DNA from: Stercorarius parasiticus
Taxonomy: Eukaryota; Chordata; Aves; Charadriiformes; Stercorariidae
NCBI GenBank assembly: GCA_013396915.1
Contig: VWZL01005037.1
Span: 541,140-605,139 of the forward strand
Reading direction: 5' to 3'
DNA length: 64,000 nt
The position numbers and the translations under genes were made by a program. This document shows positions 24,389 through 36,500 of this stretch, one piece after another. The notes under the pieces were generated by a model, which was not told where the DNA came from, searched no databases, and worked only from the letters and a program-made list of their open reading frames with translations. How positions within the stretch are numbered: position 1 is the first letter of the stretch; each line of letters starts with the position of its first letter.

Positions 24389-27300
24389 GTTAATGAAAAA
24401 AAGTTCTTTATAGGTAACTCCATATTCTTTCACTATAGCTTTACCTTTATAAATTAGTTGGGCAGTGGCCACCATAAAAATATGTAATGATACAAATTGC
24501 TAGCTGATATGATTATGGTAGTAATTGTATTCCTAACTGTTGAATAAGTCCTACTTATATGAACAACTGTTTAAAATACATAGGATCTTAAAAGTACATT
24601 TGAAAAGCTGTTGATAAAATTCCTGATCCCCCCACAGTCAACAGACAAAGACCAATTGACTTCGGTGGGAAAAGAGAGTAATTCCTTTCCTCTAATAGAG
24701 GGTCAGACCCTTCACAGAGCTGAATGCCTTTTATATGGTACATCATGGGATTTGAGGCTGTTGAGTACCCTGCAGAATAGGACCCTAACAGTGAATATAA
24801 CATGGCTTCCTCCAGTGCTACCATAACATCGTTTATTTTAATCCCCAAAACCTTTTAAAAAGTGTTGTTGTCATATATTATGAGTAAAATAAAATCTATG
24901 TATAGGCAATCTTACAACTTAATAGCTCAGTGGGATGCAAAACCCCATGCACCACAGTTTGCTTAGTGAACCTGTTTCCTGAGTGAAGTTATAAAGCACT
25001 AAATGTTTTTAATAATGTCTGAAGAGAGTGAGTTCCAAACTGTGTTTCGATTTAAATATAATATTTTGAGTCTAAGAGAAATGGGTAACTGTAAATGTGT
25101 CTCATCTGTCAAAGACACAAAATAGACAAGAAGTTATTTAGTACCATAGGAGGAAAGATTCCAACAACTTGCAAAAAGTGATACAAATTTAAATAGCCTA
25201 GAAAATTTTAATAGAGACTAATTTTATGTATAAACATAATGATTTGATTTGTTAATTTTCCGGTTTACAGATCATGTAATATGCAGGGTTGAGCAAAATT
25301 GTAAAGAGTTTTGAAAAACATTTGCAATTTCATTTGACAAATTCATCCCTGCAAAACTTGCTTTCAAAGAAATTCATGCAGTAAGGCCTCTGCACCAAAA
25401 TTAGGTGGACATTTTTCTCCATTTGTTTGCAAATTGGTTGCGGTTCAAGGAGAGACCTAATTTCATTTACAGCATTTTTACTTTTATATGTTAACATGGC
25501 TTGCATTCATTTCAGGTATTTCAGTGCTATGTCCATTCAGCACTTGCTATTCAGCCAGAGGCTTAAAAGGACACCCAAGGTCTCAAGAACACCTCTGCAG
25601 TGCAGACTCCATTCTCACAGTAGATGATAGTTTTAGGCTGAGACAAGGTTTTGCTATACCCAGGGGCCTGTGGCTCAGACACTCTCCTGTTTGCCCAACT
25701 AATGAGGTCAAAACACTTTTATCAGTAATGAAATGATTCTCTCTTGTGTAGTGCCTCTAAAACAATGCACCATGGATGATACAGTCAAAAGGAATATAAC
25801 TTTGCAATTTATTAACACCGAAGCCTTTAGTGTAGGATTCATGAAATGAAGTGAAATATACAGAAACCTTATTAGCAAAAGTAAGATGTAGGTCACACTA
25901 CAGGGTTGTTCTAGAAAAAGATTAATGAGCGGTTCGATTCTGGTACCTAAGTATATAAAGATCACTAGAGAGCTTTTGTCTGCCTCACCCCCAGAGTCTG
26001 CCTAGTCTTTAAATGATTAGTTGGCAATCATTTTTTGTTCTGATACAAATTCAATGGACTAAACCCAGAGTTGTACCAAAGCTGAGCTGGGTACATCCAA
26101 GACAAATGTGTGAGAGAGACAAAGGTCTCTTTAATCCACTATTGTTTTCTGATTGTCTAGTCTGAATTAGCCCAGGGACTCCTCTAAGTTGTGCGGTCTT
26201 GCAATGTCTCCCCTTAATGGAAATGCCTTAAAGGAAATACCTGGAACATGCAGCTCCATGAATTCCCCTTGTCCTTGCTCATCTAGACTACTCAGCCAGG
26301 CAGTTATGAAAAGCGGTCAGACACATGGGAAAGTCCTACTCTGAATGTCCTACACCTGAAGCCAGCTTGAAGATCAGCAGAAATGGCCTTCATGCTTATC
26401 CCCTGCTAAGCACTGGTGCACTGTTTGGGTCAGGGCTGTCATAGAAACGCCTGGTCCTGGGCCCACATATTTTGTAGTGCAATAAAAACATCTGACTTCA
26501 ACAGAAATCCTTTCTTTAACCTCTGACCTTTCAGCATAGCAGTGGGGAACTGAGAGCTGGAGGGACAGCAGTGCTGAGGAATGAAGTCTGGAAAGGCAGA
26601 GGTCAGCACTAGTAGTGATACTGAGCAAGGACTACAAAGCCCAATAATAGTCAGAACATATTGCTACGTTGAACTATGTTTAAAATGCTAAGAGTTTATA
26701 GTTTAAATATGACTTTATATGATTATAGTTTTAATACAAGTCATATACACTTTCTCTGTGTATATCATTTATGTGTAAATTGGCAGGTACTTTCTGATGA
26801 ATACAGTTTCTATAGACCCATATAAAAAGATTAGAATGGAGATGTTACCAGATACTCTACAATAAAGGCACACATTGTATGTAAGATCAAACCAATGAGA
26901 GTGTGCACAACACTTTAATACACAGCTCTGGGAGGTGAAGTGGAGACAGGTAGGCAGCAGTGGCAAGAATGCTGCACCAGCATAGCTCACAAAGCAGGGA
27001 CCACTTGGAAGTGAGCTTTTACTTTCAACAACATCCCTGTCAGAAGCTGGCATTAGTGGCTGCTGAGCTTTCCTCGACTTCTAAGTGCAGCTATCAAGCA
27101 TACTTCTTGTCTTTTTTATCCAAGCTGTAATGTGACTGTAGGGCACGTCACCTTTATTGTGCTTGGATCCTTTGCTGGGTTCCATGGCTGCAGCCTACCC
27201 TTACATGTGACTGATTTGCCTCTTGTTCTCCAGTGAACAAGCCAGAGCAGGCTTAGAAACTTGCTCACTTTGCTGGTCATTATGCAATTTCCACTGTACT

Positions 27301-27790
27301 GTAAAGAAGGCTTTTTTTGAAAAGATGTGGAGCAAGCAGACAGTTCTGAACAGTTATTTCCTGGTTTGCTAGCTTTCTTTCAGTAGTTCATATGATCAAA
27401 TCATTGTCAATGAACAGTCCCAGATAATAACAGAGTTTATTAATCATTATAATATATTAATCATATATTTAAATTTCACACAACATTAAACAAAAAGCCA
27501 CTCTGCTTAAAACAGGCTTTGCAAAAATACTTCAGGGCATATATAAGCCTTGTTGGAAAAAAACATTCTTTCTGTTCAGATTCTTCAGTTCAATGTACTG
27601 TTTAATCTAATCAGCCAGGGTCAAAAATACCTTTCTTTAGCCCCTTTGATCAGCTAGGACAATACATTGCCATATTAATTCACCAGTGGACCAAAATTCA
27701 AGGTGTCATAGAACCCCAAATCAGTATCAAAAAAAATATATCTTTTTTTGGGGGATGGGGTATGGGGCGGGAAGGGATCTGGAAGAGTTC
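24389..27790. other. Unique non-coding DNA
   Basis: No gene was recognised. A short palindromic-repeat fragment lies at 24619-24680. Open frames of up to 94 codons on both strands lack recognisable motifs. Confidence 0.55.
24619..24680. repeat. Ancient palindromic interspersed repeat, fragment C
   Basis: ATTCCTGATCC, then AGTCAACAGACAAAGACCAA, then TTGACTTCGGTGGGAAAAG. It resembles the 'AGTCAATGG...CCATTGACTT' palindromic core seen elsewhere in the window, with several substitutions. Confidence 0.4.
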
Positions 27791-28600
27791 GTGGAGTCTT
27801 GGAATAAACTGTGTTGGAAGGGATGTCCAGAGGTCTTGTCCAAAATTCTCCTTAAAGTAGACCAGGTTGCTCAGGGCACTGTCCAGTCTAGTTTTGAGTT
27901 ATCTGCCAGGATGGAGACCTGGTTGCCCTTATGGTAAAACAAGTACATCAATCCCTAAACTGTACAGGAAAGACCAAAACTGGGCATAGTACTCTCTCAG
28001 CAACCTCACAAATGCTGAAGAGAGTTGAAGAGCAGAACATATCAGCTGGTCCCCCAGTTTGACATCATCTGTAAACTTGCTGAGAATGCAACCCATTCCA
28101 TTGCCCAGGTCATTGACAAAGACATTAAAAGTTGTTGGTCCCAGTACTGATCACTGAAGGATGCCACTAGTAGCTGGTTGTCTGTTCAGCCATTCTACCT
28201 GCTTTAAAGTTCACTTAGTCAGTATCTCATCAGTTTAGCTGTAGATACTTGTGGGAGACTGTATTGAAGACTTTTCTAAAGTCTAGGTACACAGCATCTA
28301 CTGCTCTCATTTACTGAATTGGCCACCATGGAAGGGATTTAGGCTGGTCAGGAACAATTTGACCTTTGCAAATCCATTCTGGCTGTTTCCAATTACATTT
28401 TTGTCCTTCATCTGCTTGCAAATAGCTTTCAGGAGGACTCTGCTCCATAACATTACCAGGCACTTAGGTTAAGCTGACTGATCTCGAAGATAGATATGGT
28501 TTGCTTTTTTCCAGTCAGCAGGAACCTCCCCCAGTCACCATGGCCTTTCAAAGATGATAAAATGCTGTTGTAATGACATAAGCTTGCACCTGCAGCCTGG
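27791..28600 (-). mobile_element. CR1 LINE, old and decayed, minus strand
   Basis: Recognisable reverse-complement CR1 blocks appear in order: TGTTGGAAGGGATGTCCAG, GACATCATCTGTAAACTTGC, GGTCCCAGTACTGATCACTG, ACTTTTCTAAAGTCTAGG, and CCAGTCAGCAGGAACCTCCC near 28.53 kb. The blocks follow the same order as in the CR1 at 22.9-24.4 kb, but many substitutions and indels leave no usable frame. This points to an older insertion. Both ends are approximate, and the 3' tip may extend to about 27705. Confidence 0.85.
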
Positions 28601-31227
28601 CTGCTATGAAAACTACTAAGCTACTACCTAAATATGAAGAGTCTTGAGGATTGGGAATCATACCAATGAATGGAGAAAACATGCCAGATTTTGTAGACTG
28701 TCCACTTGCCAAAGTTAATGTCCATTCATTAAAAATGAGAACTTCCCTGTGTTATTCCTGAATGACAAGGCTATCTATCTGTCACAATAAATGGGTAAGT
28801 TTGAGTATCATAAATCTCATGGCTGTATTAGCCCATACAATTGTCCAGTCACGGACACTTTTCTTGGATAACCAACACTAATGCAGATCTATTGTTAACT
28901 CAACTCATTTGGAGATGGCTCACACATGTCTCCCTGCCACTTCATCACCTCACATACCATGCACTAAGTGGCAGTCCAGAAACAAGAAAATTGCATTTTT
29001 CTCTTCAAGGAGCTTTTCATGTTTAGTAGAGGTTTCCTAATAGACAAGGTTAAAGAAAGCCCAGAAAACTATTTATAGATAGAAGCTAGACTTTTGTCTC
29101 TCATTTTTAATTTGTGTACTGGGCATTTTACAAGCTTTTTGTGCTTTGAAATTAACTTAATATTTTATGAAAAATCTTCAGCCTCTGGAAGGCTCCAGGG
29201 ATTGAAACTTCTTACTTAAACAGCAGTGACACTCTGAGGACTTAAAAGACCAGTATAATTTATACCCCATCAAATATAAGCCAGCAGAACAATTACTGTG
29301 TATTACAGCAAAAATGCTCTAAGTCATGCAAAACCATCTAAACTTGTGTGATGTAGACCTGCAGTCCTGGAGGTATTTTCACTATGGCATGGGGCATGGT
29401 GATCAGATGGCTAAAGCTTCTTGGCAGTGGAATCAGACTTCAAATCACCGCAGTCTGGAGGTGAAAGCTGTAACCATAAACCTGGTCACAGGGTTAGGGA
29501 GTCATTGGGTTGATATAATTTCAATTAGATATCACCACAATTCTTTCTCACGTATTTCTGGCACAGAGATTGATGTCACCTACATTAGCTTACTAGACTA
29601 GGCAAAATCAAGATGGCTTTTTTCATTTGCTCACTTTTGGCTCCCAGGCCTTCTCAGCTGCGCACCATTTGGATACTTTTTCTCTTTGTATGCAACCATT
29701 TACTTGTGTTTTACCATTGAAGGAAACAGATCCCAAAAGCCCTCTATCACAATACCAATACAATGAGTAGTGAACTGCTTTACCTGGCAGACGTCTGATT
29801 CCCTCTTTGTCGTAGTCTGACTATCCGTCGCCCTCACCTGAGAGCCAAACTATTGCCTCATGAAAAAGCTTAGTGCTTTGTTTTGGCTTAAATATAATTG
29901 TATTTAAAGACCTTGCAGGCTTTGGTTAGCAAAATTAATTTTTATCTAATTTCATTATAAGCTTTAAAAACCTCAGTGACTTTCTGTGGACAAGTTTTTA
30001 TGTTCAGAACTTTCTTTGAAAGTATTCTGAAGGATAGCAAAAAAAGTAAAATGAGATTTCCTACCGTTAAAATCTAAATTTTTACCTTCCTTCTTATCTG
30101 ATTTTCTCGACGTGCCAATACAATTAAAGTGAACCATTTGTCTATACAAATCAGGTTTTGCTGACGTCAAGTAAATTAGGTAAGACATAGTGTCTCTAAC
30201 TGTCCATGTGGAGGCAAATTTATGCAATTCCGTCAAATTATAAGTTTTTATCAATGTATCTGCATAAACATCATTGATATGTAATGAAATTTCAATTCTC
30301 AGGTGAAAGCTGACTTTTCAGTGAAGTATTTTATTCACAATTCTTGATGAAATTAAAACAGATATATGTAAAAGAAATAAGTATAGGAATATGCAGATAG
30401 GTACAAATAAGCAGCAGTTCTAGCCTGGCCCCTGAAATTATGCTGATTGGCCAGACTTACAGTTCTGCAAATTTACTATTCACAGATTTACAAATATTTA
30501 TGCTATTAAAGATGTATATAGGTTTATTAGGATTAACAAAACCACCTAAGGAAATCCAACCTAATCCTGTGGATTTCAATAGGAAATCCTGTTTATGGAC
30601 AATGTATGTTTGTCTTTATGTTCTTATACGCTTAAACTCAAGCTGTGTATAATTTCATTTTCCATTGCAAATGATGAATGCCAAAACTTTGATACATATA
30701 AAAATTACACTTGCAAAATAAATCTGATTTAGAACTTTGCATGCATTCCATCTAAAATTTCCTCTTTGTGAAAGCATGAATGCAAAAAAATGGCGTGGAA
30801 GCCAATTTAGATAAAAAGAAATGAAGTAAATATCTGATCAGCTAATTTTGTAAATACAACCATGAACAATACCTAATTTGTTTCCATAGAAGAGTATATA
30901 TGTTACTGTAGCCAATATTTTTGACCTGGACTTGTTCAAACAGGATCCACTGCTACCAACAAAATCCCTGTAAGTCTTTATATATGAAAAATGAGCAAAA
31001 CTAATGAGATTTTATTTACTATTGCAAAAACTGAAGGAAATAAAGTATATGATTACTACATATTATTAAGGCCTTATCAGATCTCTGTGCTGATTTCATC
31101 AGGTAGGTCTTCCAAAAAAGCTGCCATTCTGAGCTCTCAACTTTTGTGTATTCTGAACGAGTTAATAATTAAAGAAATTAAATAAAGGAGCACATATATT
31201 TCCCATTTACCAAATCATATGCAGATT
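28601..31227. other. Unique non-coding DNA
   Basis: No gene or named repeat was recognised. The largest frames (29326-29601 plus, 91 codons; 29973-30254 minus, 93 codons) show no domain and no initiation or splice context. Confidence 0.55.
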
Positions 31228-32460
31228 GATATAAGAACATAAGAATGTCCATATGGAGTCAGACCACACCTCTGTCAAGGCTAGGATTCTCTCTTCAGCA
31301 CTTGCCAGTACCAGATGCCTAATCAAAGTACATGAAAGCAGGACAAGTAGATAGGAATATTATATGCTGGGATATTCTGCAGAATACTTTCCAGCCATCT
31401 GTGGTTCAGGTAGTTCCTGAACTGCAGAAATGGTGTCTGCATTTAATTGTCCTAAGCAGATTTTCCTGTCACATATTAGTCTGAAGTCATGCAAACTTTT
31501 CCATCTGCAATATCTTATAGCAAGTAGTGTCACAGCTTAATTGTGCATTCTTTGCAGAAGCAACTCTTGTTTGTTCTGGGCCTGCCACCTGCTAATTTTA
31601 TCTATTGTAACTCTTTTTTTTTTTTTTTTTGAAGGCAGAGTGAGCAATCATTTGCTAATTCACCTCCTTCATGCTACTCATGATTTCACTGATCTTTCTA
31701 CATCCTTTCAGGCTAAGGGTTTCTAGTCTATTTAATCATGGCTCTTCCCTATACAGAAGCTGTTCCACACCTTTGATCATCCTTCTCACCTTTCTCTGTA
31801 TTGAGTTCCACTGTATAATTTCTGAATGTGGAGGAGGAAGACAGAAAGGAACCGTACTTGCTTAAGATGTGGATGCTGTTTTATGTTTTCTTCTCTATTC
31901 TTTTCTAATAATCCCTTCCATTTGATTTGAGTTTTTCACTAGCTTTTAAAAGAATTCATCTGATTTTTAAAAATAATCTTCCGTTGTAATACATATTCTT
32001 ATTCCTGAGAGTAACTGTCATTTCAGAACTAGCTATTGCATAAGCAAAATTAGGGATTTTCACTCTATGCGTTAATTTACATTTGTCTACTTTGGTTTTA
32101 TTTAATTGTTTTTAATCTCCTAACCCTTCATAATGTAAGAGCCTTATGAAGTCTTTCACAGCTGAAACTCACCTTTTCTGTCTTGAATATCTTTAGTGTC
32201 ATCGGCAAAGTTGTTACCCCTCTATTTACCTCTTTTACAGATCGTTTATGAACATGCTGAACAGCACAAACTTCCACTTGGCACTACCTCTCTCACACCC
32301 TATGAAAAATTAAATTTTAACCAGTTATTTACCTATCTAAGGCTGTGCCCTTGGTAGCTTAGTTTCCTTAATAACATTTGGTGAGATACTGTGTGACGTA
32401 CCCTTGGGATATGTTCTGCCTTGTTCAGTTTCCTGTTAGCATATCTTGCAAATTATGACA
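31228..32460 (-). mobile_element. Ancient CR1-type LINE, minus strand
   Basis: The plus strand begins ATAAGAACATAAGAATGTCC then ATATGGAGTCAGACC, the reverse-complement 3' end of an older CR1 type that I recall from reptile genomes and old avian copies. Further blocks are GTCTATTTAATCATGGCTC, GAAGCTGTTCCACACCTTTG with ATCATCC, GTGTCATCGGCAAAGTTGTT, CAGATCGTTTATGAACATGC with TGAACAG, TTTTAACCAGTTATTTACC, and ACATTTGGTGAGATACTGTG. The order is that of CR1 ORF2 read backwards. It is heavily decayed, with a run of about 19 T near 31612-31630. The right boundary is uncertain. Confidence 0.8.
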
Positions 32461-35400
32461 ATGTGAGTGTAATATAGAACTGGAGTATTCAAACTTTCGT
32501 GAGTGACTGAAGACATTACCAACTTTGAGCCAACTTACAAATTATATGAATCAGAAAAATGAAAAATAGTGACTTGCTCTTTTCCTTTTTGTAAAAGGAA
32601 AATCAATATGTTTATGTTTGTCAAATACAAGACCTTGCATTACAGATTATTTTTAGCTTAACACCTGACAACAGGGTATGTGTTATTGCCAAGCCTACAG
32701 GCTTGTATTTTTTATCTTACAATTGAAAAGGAAAAAGTATTCTTCTATTTTTTGTAGACATTTCTAATCTTAATTATATATTCTTATTAACCTCTCAATA
32801 AATAAAATGCAAAATGATGAAGCATAGTGTTCATGAACTGTCATTTTCCTCCATACATGCACAGATTAAATTTACTCTATGCAGGCAACATTCAGCTCCA
32901 GTGCTGATCTGCCCTATGAGGGTTTCCCTGAGCTAGAAAAAACCCAAACATATATTGGAATGCCAACTCTGTAAATGTATTTATACTGATATAAAAAAAT
33001 GTACAAATCCAGTTAATAGCAAAGTGTATGATTACATAGATAACTTACAAAGAGATTAAAATAGATGTATATTTTAAGGGTGTTAGATACTACTATAGCT
33101 AAATAACTGCGCAGTTATGCATTTAGATCACAGTACATTGGAGATAGCCTTAGAGAAACTTTATATTTACATAGTTTGAGAAAGCCAGTCCCTTAACGAA
33201 AGTGTGTCAAGATACTTTATATTTACATGGAGCAAAAGGGTTTATATGGGCAGTTACTTTGGAAATATCTCATATTTAAAAATCTATTATGATAAGGTTA
33301 TAAACTCCAGAATGGATTGGCCATACCAAACCAAACGGACCCTGTCTTCAAGAACTGGGAAAACTCTCACAGCTCCTTTGATTTAGCCTTATAATAGTCA
33401 TTCTCACCTTGGATGAATCCAGACTCCATTTATCACGTTTTCAAATGCCTGTCTCTCAGTGCCTCTCACACTTTCAAATGTACAGTCTGCTTGTTTGTAT
33501 GAAGCTTTCAGCGTGTGATTTGCACCAGATTTATGTTTAAAGCTTCACCTCTCCATTCATGTGTCAAACCCTAAATTACGTCTCTCGGTTACTTCATGCT
33601 AACTTGTTCGTGTAGCCATATTGTACATCGGCTAAGAGACTTTTTCTCTCATCTGGTGTCTCAGCCGGACTTCTTATGCCTTCCGCAAACTGTTTCTCTG
33701 GACTCTGTGCACGAGTCCCCAGCCACATGTGATACCCAGTTTGCCCAGTCTGCTACAGGGAGATGCCCAAGCTCCGCCGGCATTTTATGCTTTGCTGAGA
33801 AAATGTTGGATAGGTGCCCAGATGGTCTTTTTTGTTTATGAATATAAACAGAGTTTATAGGCAGTGTGATAGGAATGACAAAGCTGATTGTAATGGCAGA
33901 AAATCCACTAGAGAAAGTAAACCTTGTGACTTTTGACTGATGAGGTGAGAATATTTTCACCAGTTATAAACTTGTGTTTGAAAGTTTTAGCATTGAGAGT
34001 TTTATCTTAATATAAATTGAATATAATGGATTTACTCTGGGTTTACACCAGGGCATGCAAGATTGGAATTTGTCTCAGTATTTTTACTCGCACATCAGAG
34101 ACAGGTTGCTTCTAATAATGAATTTAAATGCTGTGCTTATTTTGTTTTCTTTTCCATCCCAGTCTCCCACTCTGGCATGTCACAAGGAAGTCACAGTTCT
34201 CTTACACTGAACTAAATGTTCTGCTGCTGCCCAGCACAGAGCTACCACAGAGCAGGTATGGGCAAAACGGCTGGCCCTTCCCTCCTGCAGAGCCCTTAAG
34301 GCCGTGCTGGCACTCTCATAAGTTATTCTTTGACAGAAATTGTAAAGGGGAATTTCTTAAATTTCAGTAACTGTATGGACAACGGAGCAGTATTGGTAGA
34401 ATAGCAGCCAACATTTTAAAAACTGTAGTATTAGCTTGCACCAGAAGACAGGCACTAGGTCATGCCATAAAATATTGCTTCTTTTCTTTTCTTTTACTAT
34501 ATAATTACTAAAAAACCTGTGGATCTGTTTAATAAAATACCAGTTATTTTAAAAACAGCTGATAAATTTATGCAAGTCAAATACAAAAAAGGGGTCATTC
34601 GGTGGCCGACTAACATCAGTGATTGTGATGCATAAGGCTATGGAAGTATGACACGCTTGTTTTCTATGCCTGAAAGTCATATTAATTTTGGTTTCTGATC
34701 TGGTGAAGTTGTTGAAGGACAAGAGCTGTCTCAACAAGACGTTATTCTTGTTTTCTTGCTTTATTTAGTCTAATAAAACTAATAGTAGACTGAATGTATA
34801 GATATGGTTGGTATTTTTTGTTTGGAAATCTATAAGAAAAAACTTTTGATAAGAAATATAAATGTATTCGAAAAGAATTAGAGTCAGGAACAGGCTGATT
34901 GATGTCGCTGGTGTAACAATCATTTTTCCTGTTAGACAGTTGGCTTTTGCAGTCCAGTTAACTTAATGCAGTTTAAGCCTTGCAGTACATTTCTGAATTT
35001 AACAGCTCCACATCCTGGAGTCATGTGAGAAGCATCTTCCATTGACCAACATGAAGTACAGTCTAACTCTCGCAGTATTATGGAAAACCCTGCAAATATG
35101 AAACTGAAGTTTCAGAAACTGGAAGATAAAGCTCCAGTCCTTAACATAAACTCGATTATTCATTTTAATATACATTATCTCAAGATCTTAAAGAACCTGG
35201 GTTTCAGTTTGACTGGGTTTGTATCCAGTTAAATCCTCTGATGTCCAGTGATAAATCAGTGACTATTTTTGACTCAGATAAGGATTTTCAACTTGTTTTA
35301 AGAAAATAAAAAAAATATTATAGCTTTAGAAATGAGAGGCATGATAAACATGATTCTTAAGGACATCCATTTTTACCTACACATAAAGATTTTGTCTTCA

Positions 35401-36249
35401 TGAGGCAAAGGTGATCTGAGCTTCAAATTGTGAAAGAAAGAGTAAAAAAACTAGAAAAAATGAATAAAATTAAGCAAATAAAATATTTCAGATACGTTAC
35501 AAACAATTAAACAAAGAAATGGTACTGGTTTCGCTTGCTTCACCTCTCATGCTGCTTTTAGAGCCATGTAATATTTATATGCTTCAGTTTTATTTGTCAT
35601 CTCTGCTGATAAACACAGCATCCTTGTACTCCTTGTACAATCTTTGGGTTTATATGTATGGTGAAAAAATTGTCACATCTGATTGCTGGCAGCTGAAAGG
35701 CATGCTATATGGTATTAATGCTACTTTTCCCTTATCCACTCTACCACGTAGTCCATGGGGTTTAGAGGGAAAATAGTTCTGAAAAATGTTGGCAAGCCTG
35801 TGCTGTCCTATAGCTAAACTGCTTGGCAGAAAGAACCTCATATACCAGCTTTCCTTCTATAATCTCCATTTATTCGCTTCTTATATGTGTGCCTCTAGTT
35901 CAAATAACTGTACAGCCTTATAAAATGGAAGTAAATGTCATATCTAAATGCATTGTTAGTACGTTAAATCCTCATTTTAGAAGGGTCCTTAAGCACACAC
36001 CAAAGTCTGAGATTGCTTTTTCTATAGACACGAGCTTTACCTTGAAAAGACTGTGCACATCTTGAATAAGTAAAGTTTCCCAATATAGCAGAAACAATTT
36101 GCTCCACATACAATTAATGACTTGAATGTATGCAGTTTGTTACCCTAAAAGCAAACAGAAGTGACAATAGTAACGAGAGAGACTGAGTTCCCTGTTGCTT
36201 TTAACGCATCAGAGAGCTGAGATAAGCCTTCTCAACAGCCGAGGTAAAA
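32461..36249. other. Unique non-coding DNA
   Basis: No certain gene. An exon-like segment at 34163-34255 is discussed in the findings. A 16-bp perfect palindrome (ATAACTGCGCAGTTAT, 33103-33118) is about what chance predicts in 64 kb. Confidence 0.5.
34028..34076. repeat. Ancient palindromic interspersed repeat, fragment D
   Basis: GGATTTACTCTGGGTTTACA followed by CCAGGGCATGCAAGATTGGA. The 'GGTTTACACCAG' word fits the 'GTAAATC/GATTTAC...CAG' arm of the family at 11.0, 46.75 and 53.28 kb. Confidence 0.35.
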
Positions 36250-36500
36250 CCCAATAGATATTGGGCCCTGAAGATGCAGCACTGCCCTCGGCTGCTGCAG
36301 AAAAAAACCCCTGACATGCGAGAAGCAGCGCGGCCGGCCAGGAGAGGCAGGCAGGGCAAAAATGCACACAAACTGGGGCTGTTGCCACCAGAGCTGCGCA
36401 GAGGTGACCAAGAAGTAGCTCCTCCTGCGCCCCGAGCCTGCTCCGGGCCAGCACAGCTTCCTGCGGCTGATGGAGGCTGTGAAGGAAAAGGCCTATTTAC
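36250..36500. other. GC- and CpG-richer patch
   Basis: This block stands out from its AT-rich surroundings. It has several CpGs close together (GCAGCGCGGCCGGCC, CTGCGCAG, CTGCGCCCCGAG, CTCCGGGCC). Overlapping frames of 81-107 codons on both strands follow from the low stop frequency in GC-rich DNA, and I recognise no protein in them. It could be a small regulatory CpG patch, an unrecognised repeat or an unannotated exon. Confidence 0.45.

Noticed and set aside
33103..33118. Perfect 16-bp palindrome ATAACTGCGCAGTTAT
   Set aside because: About one such palindrome is expected by chance in a window of this size.
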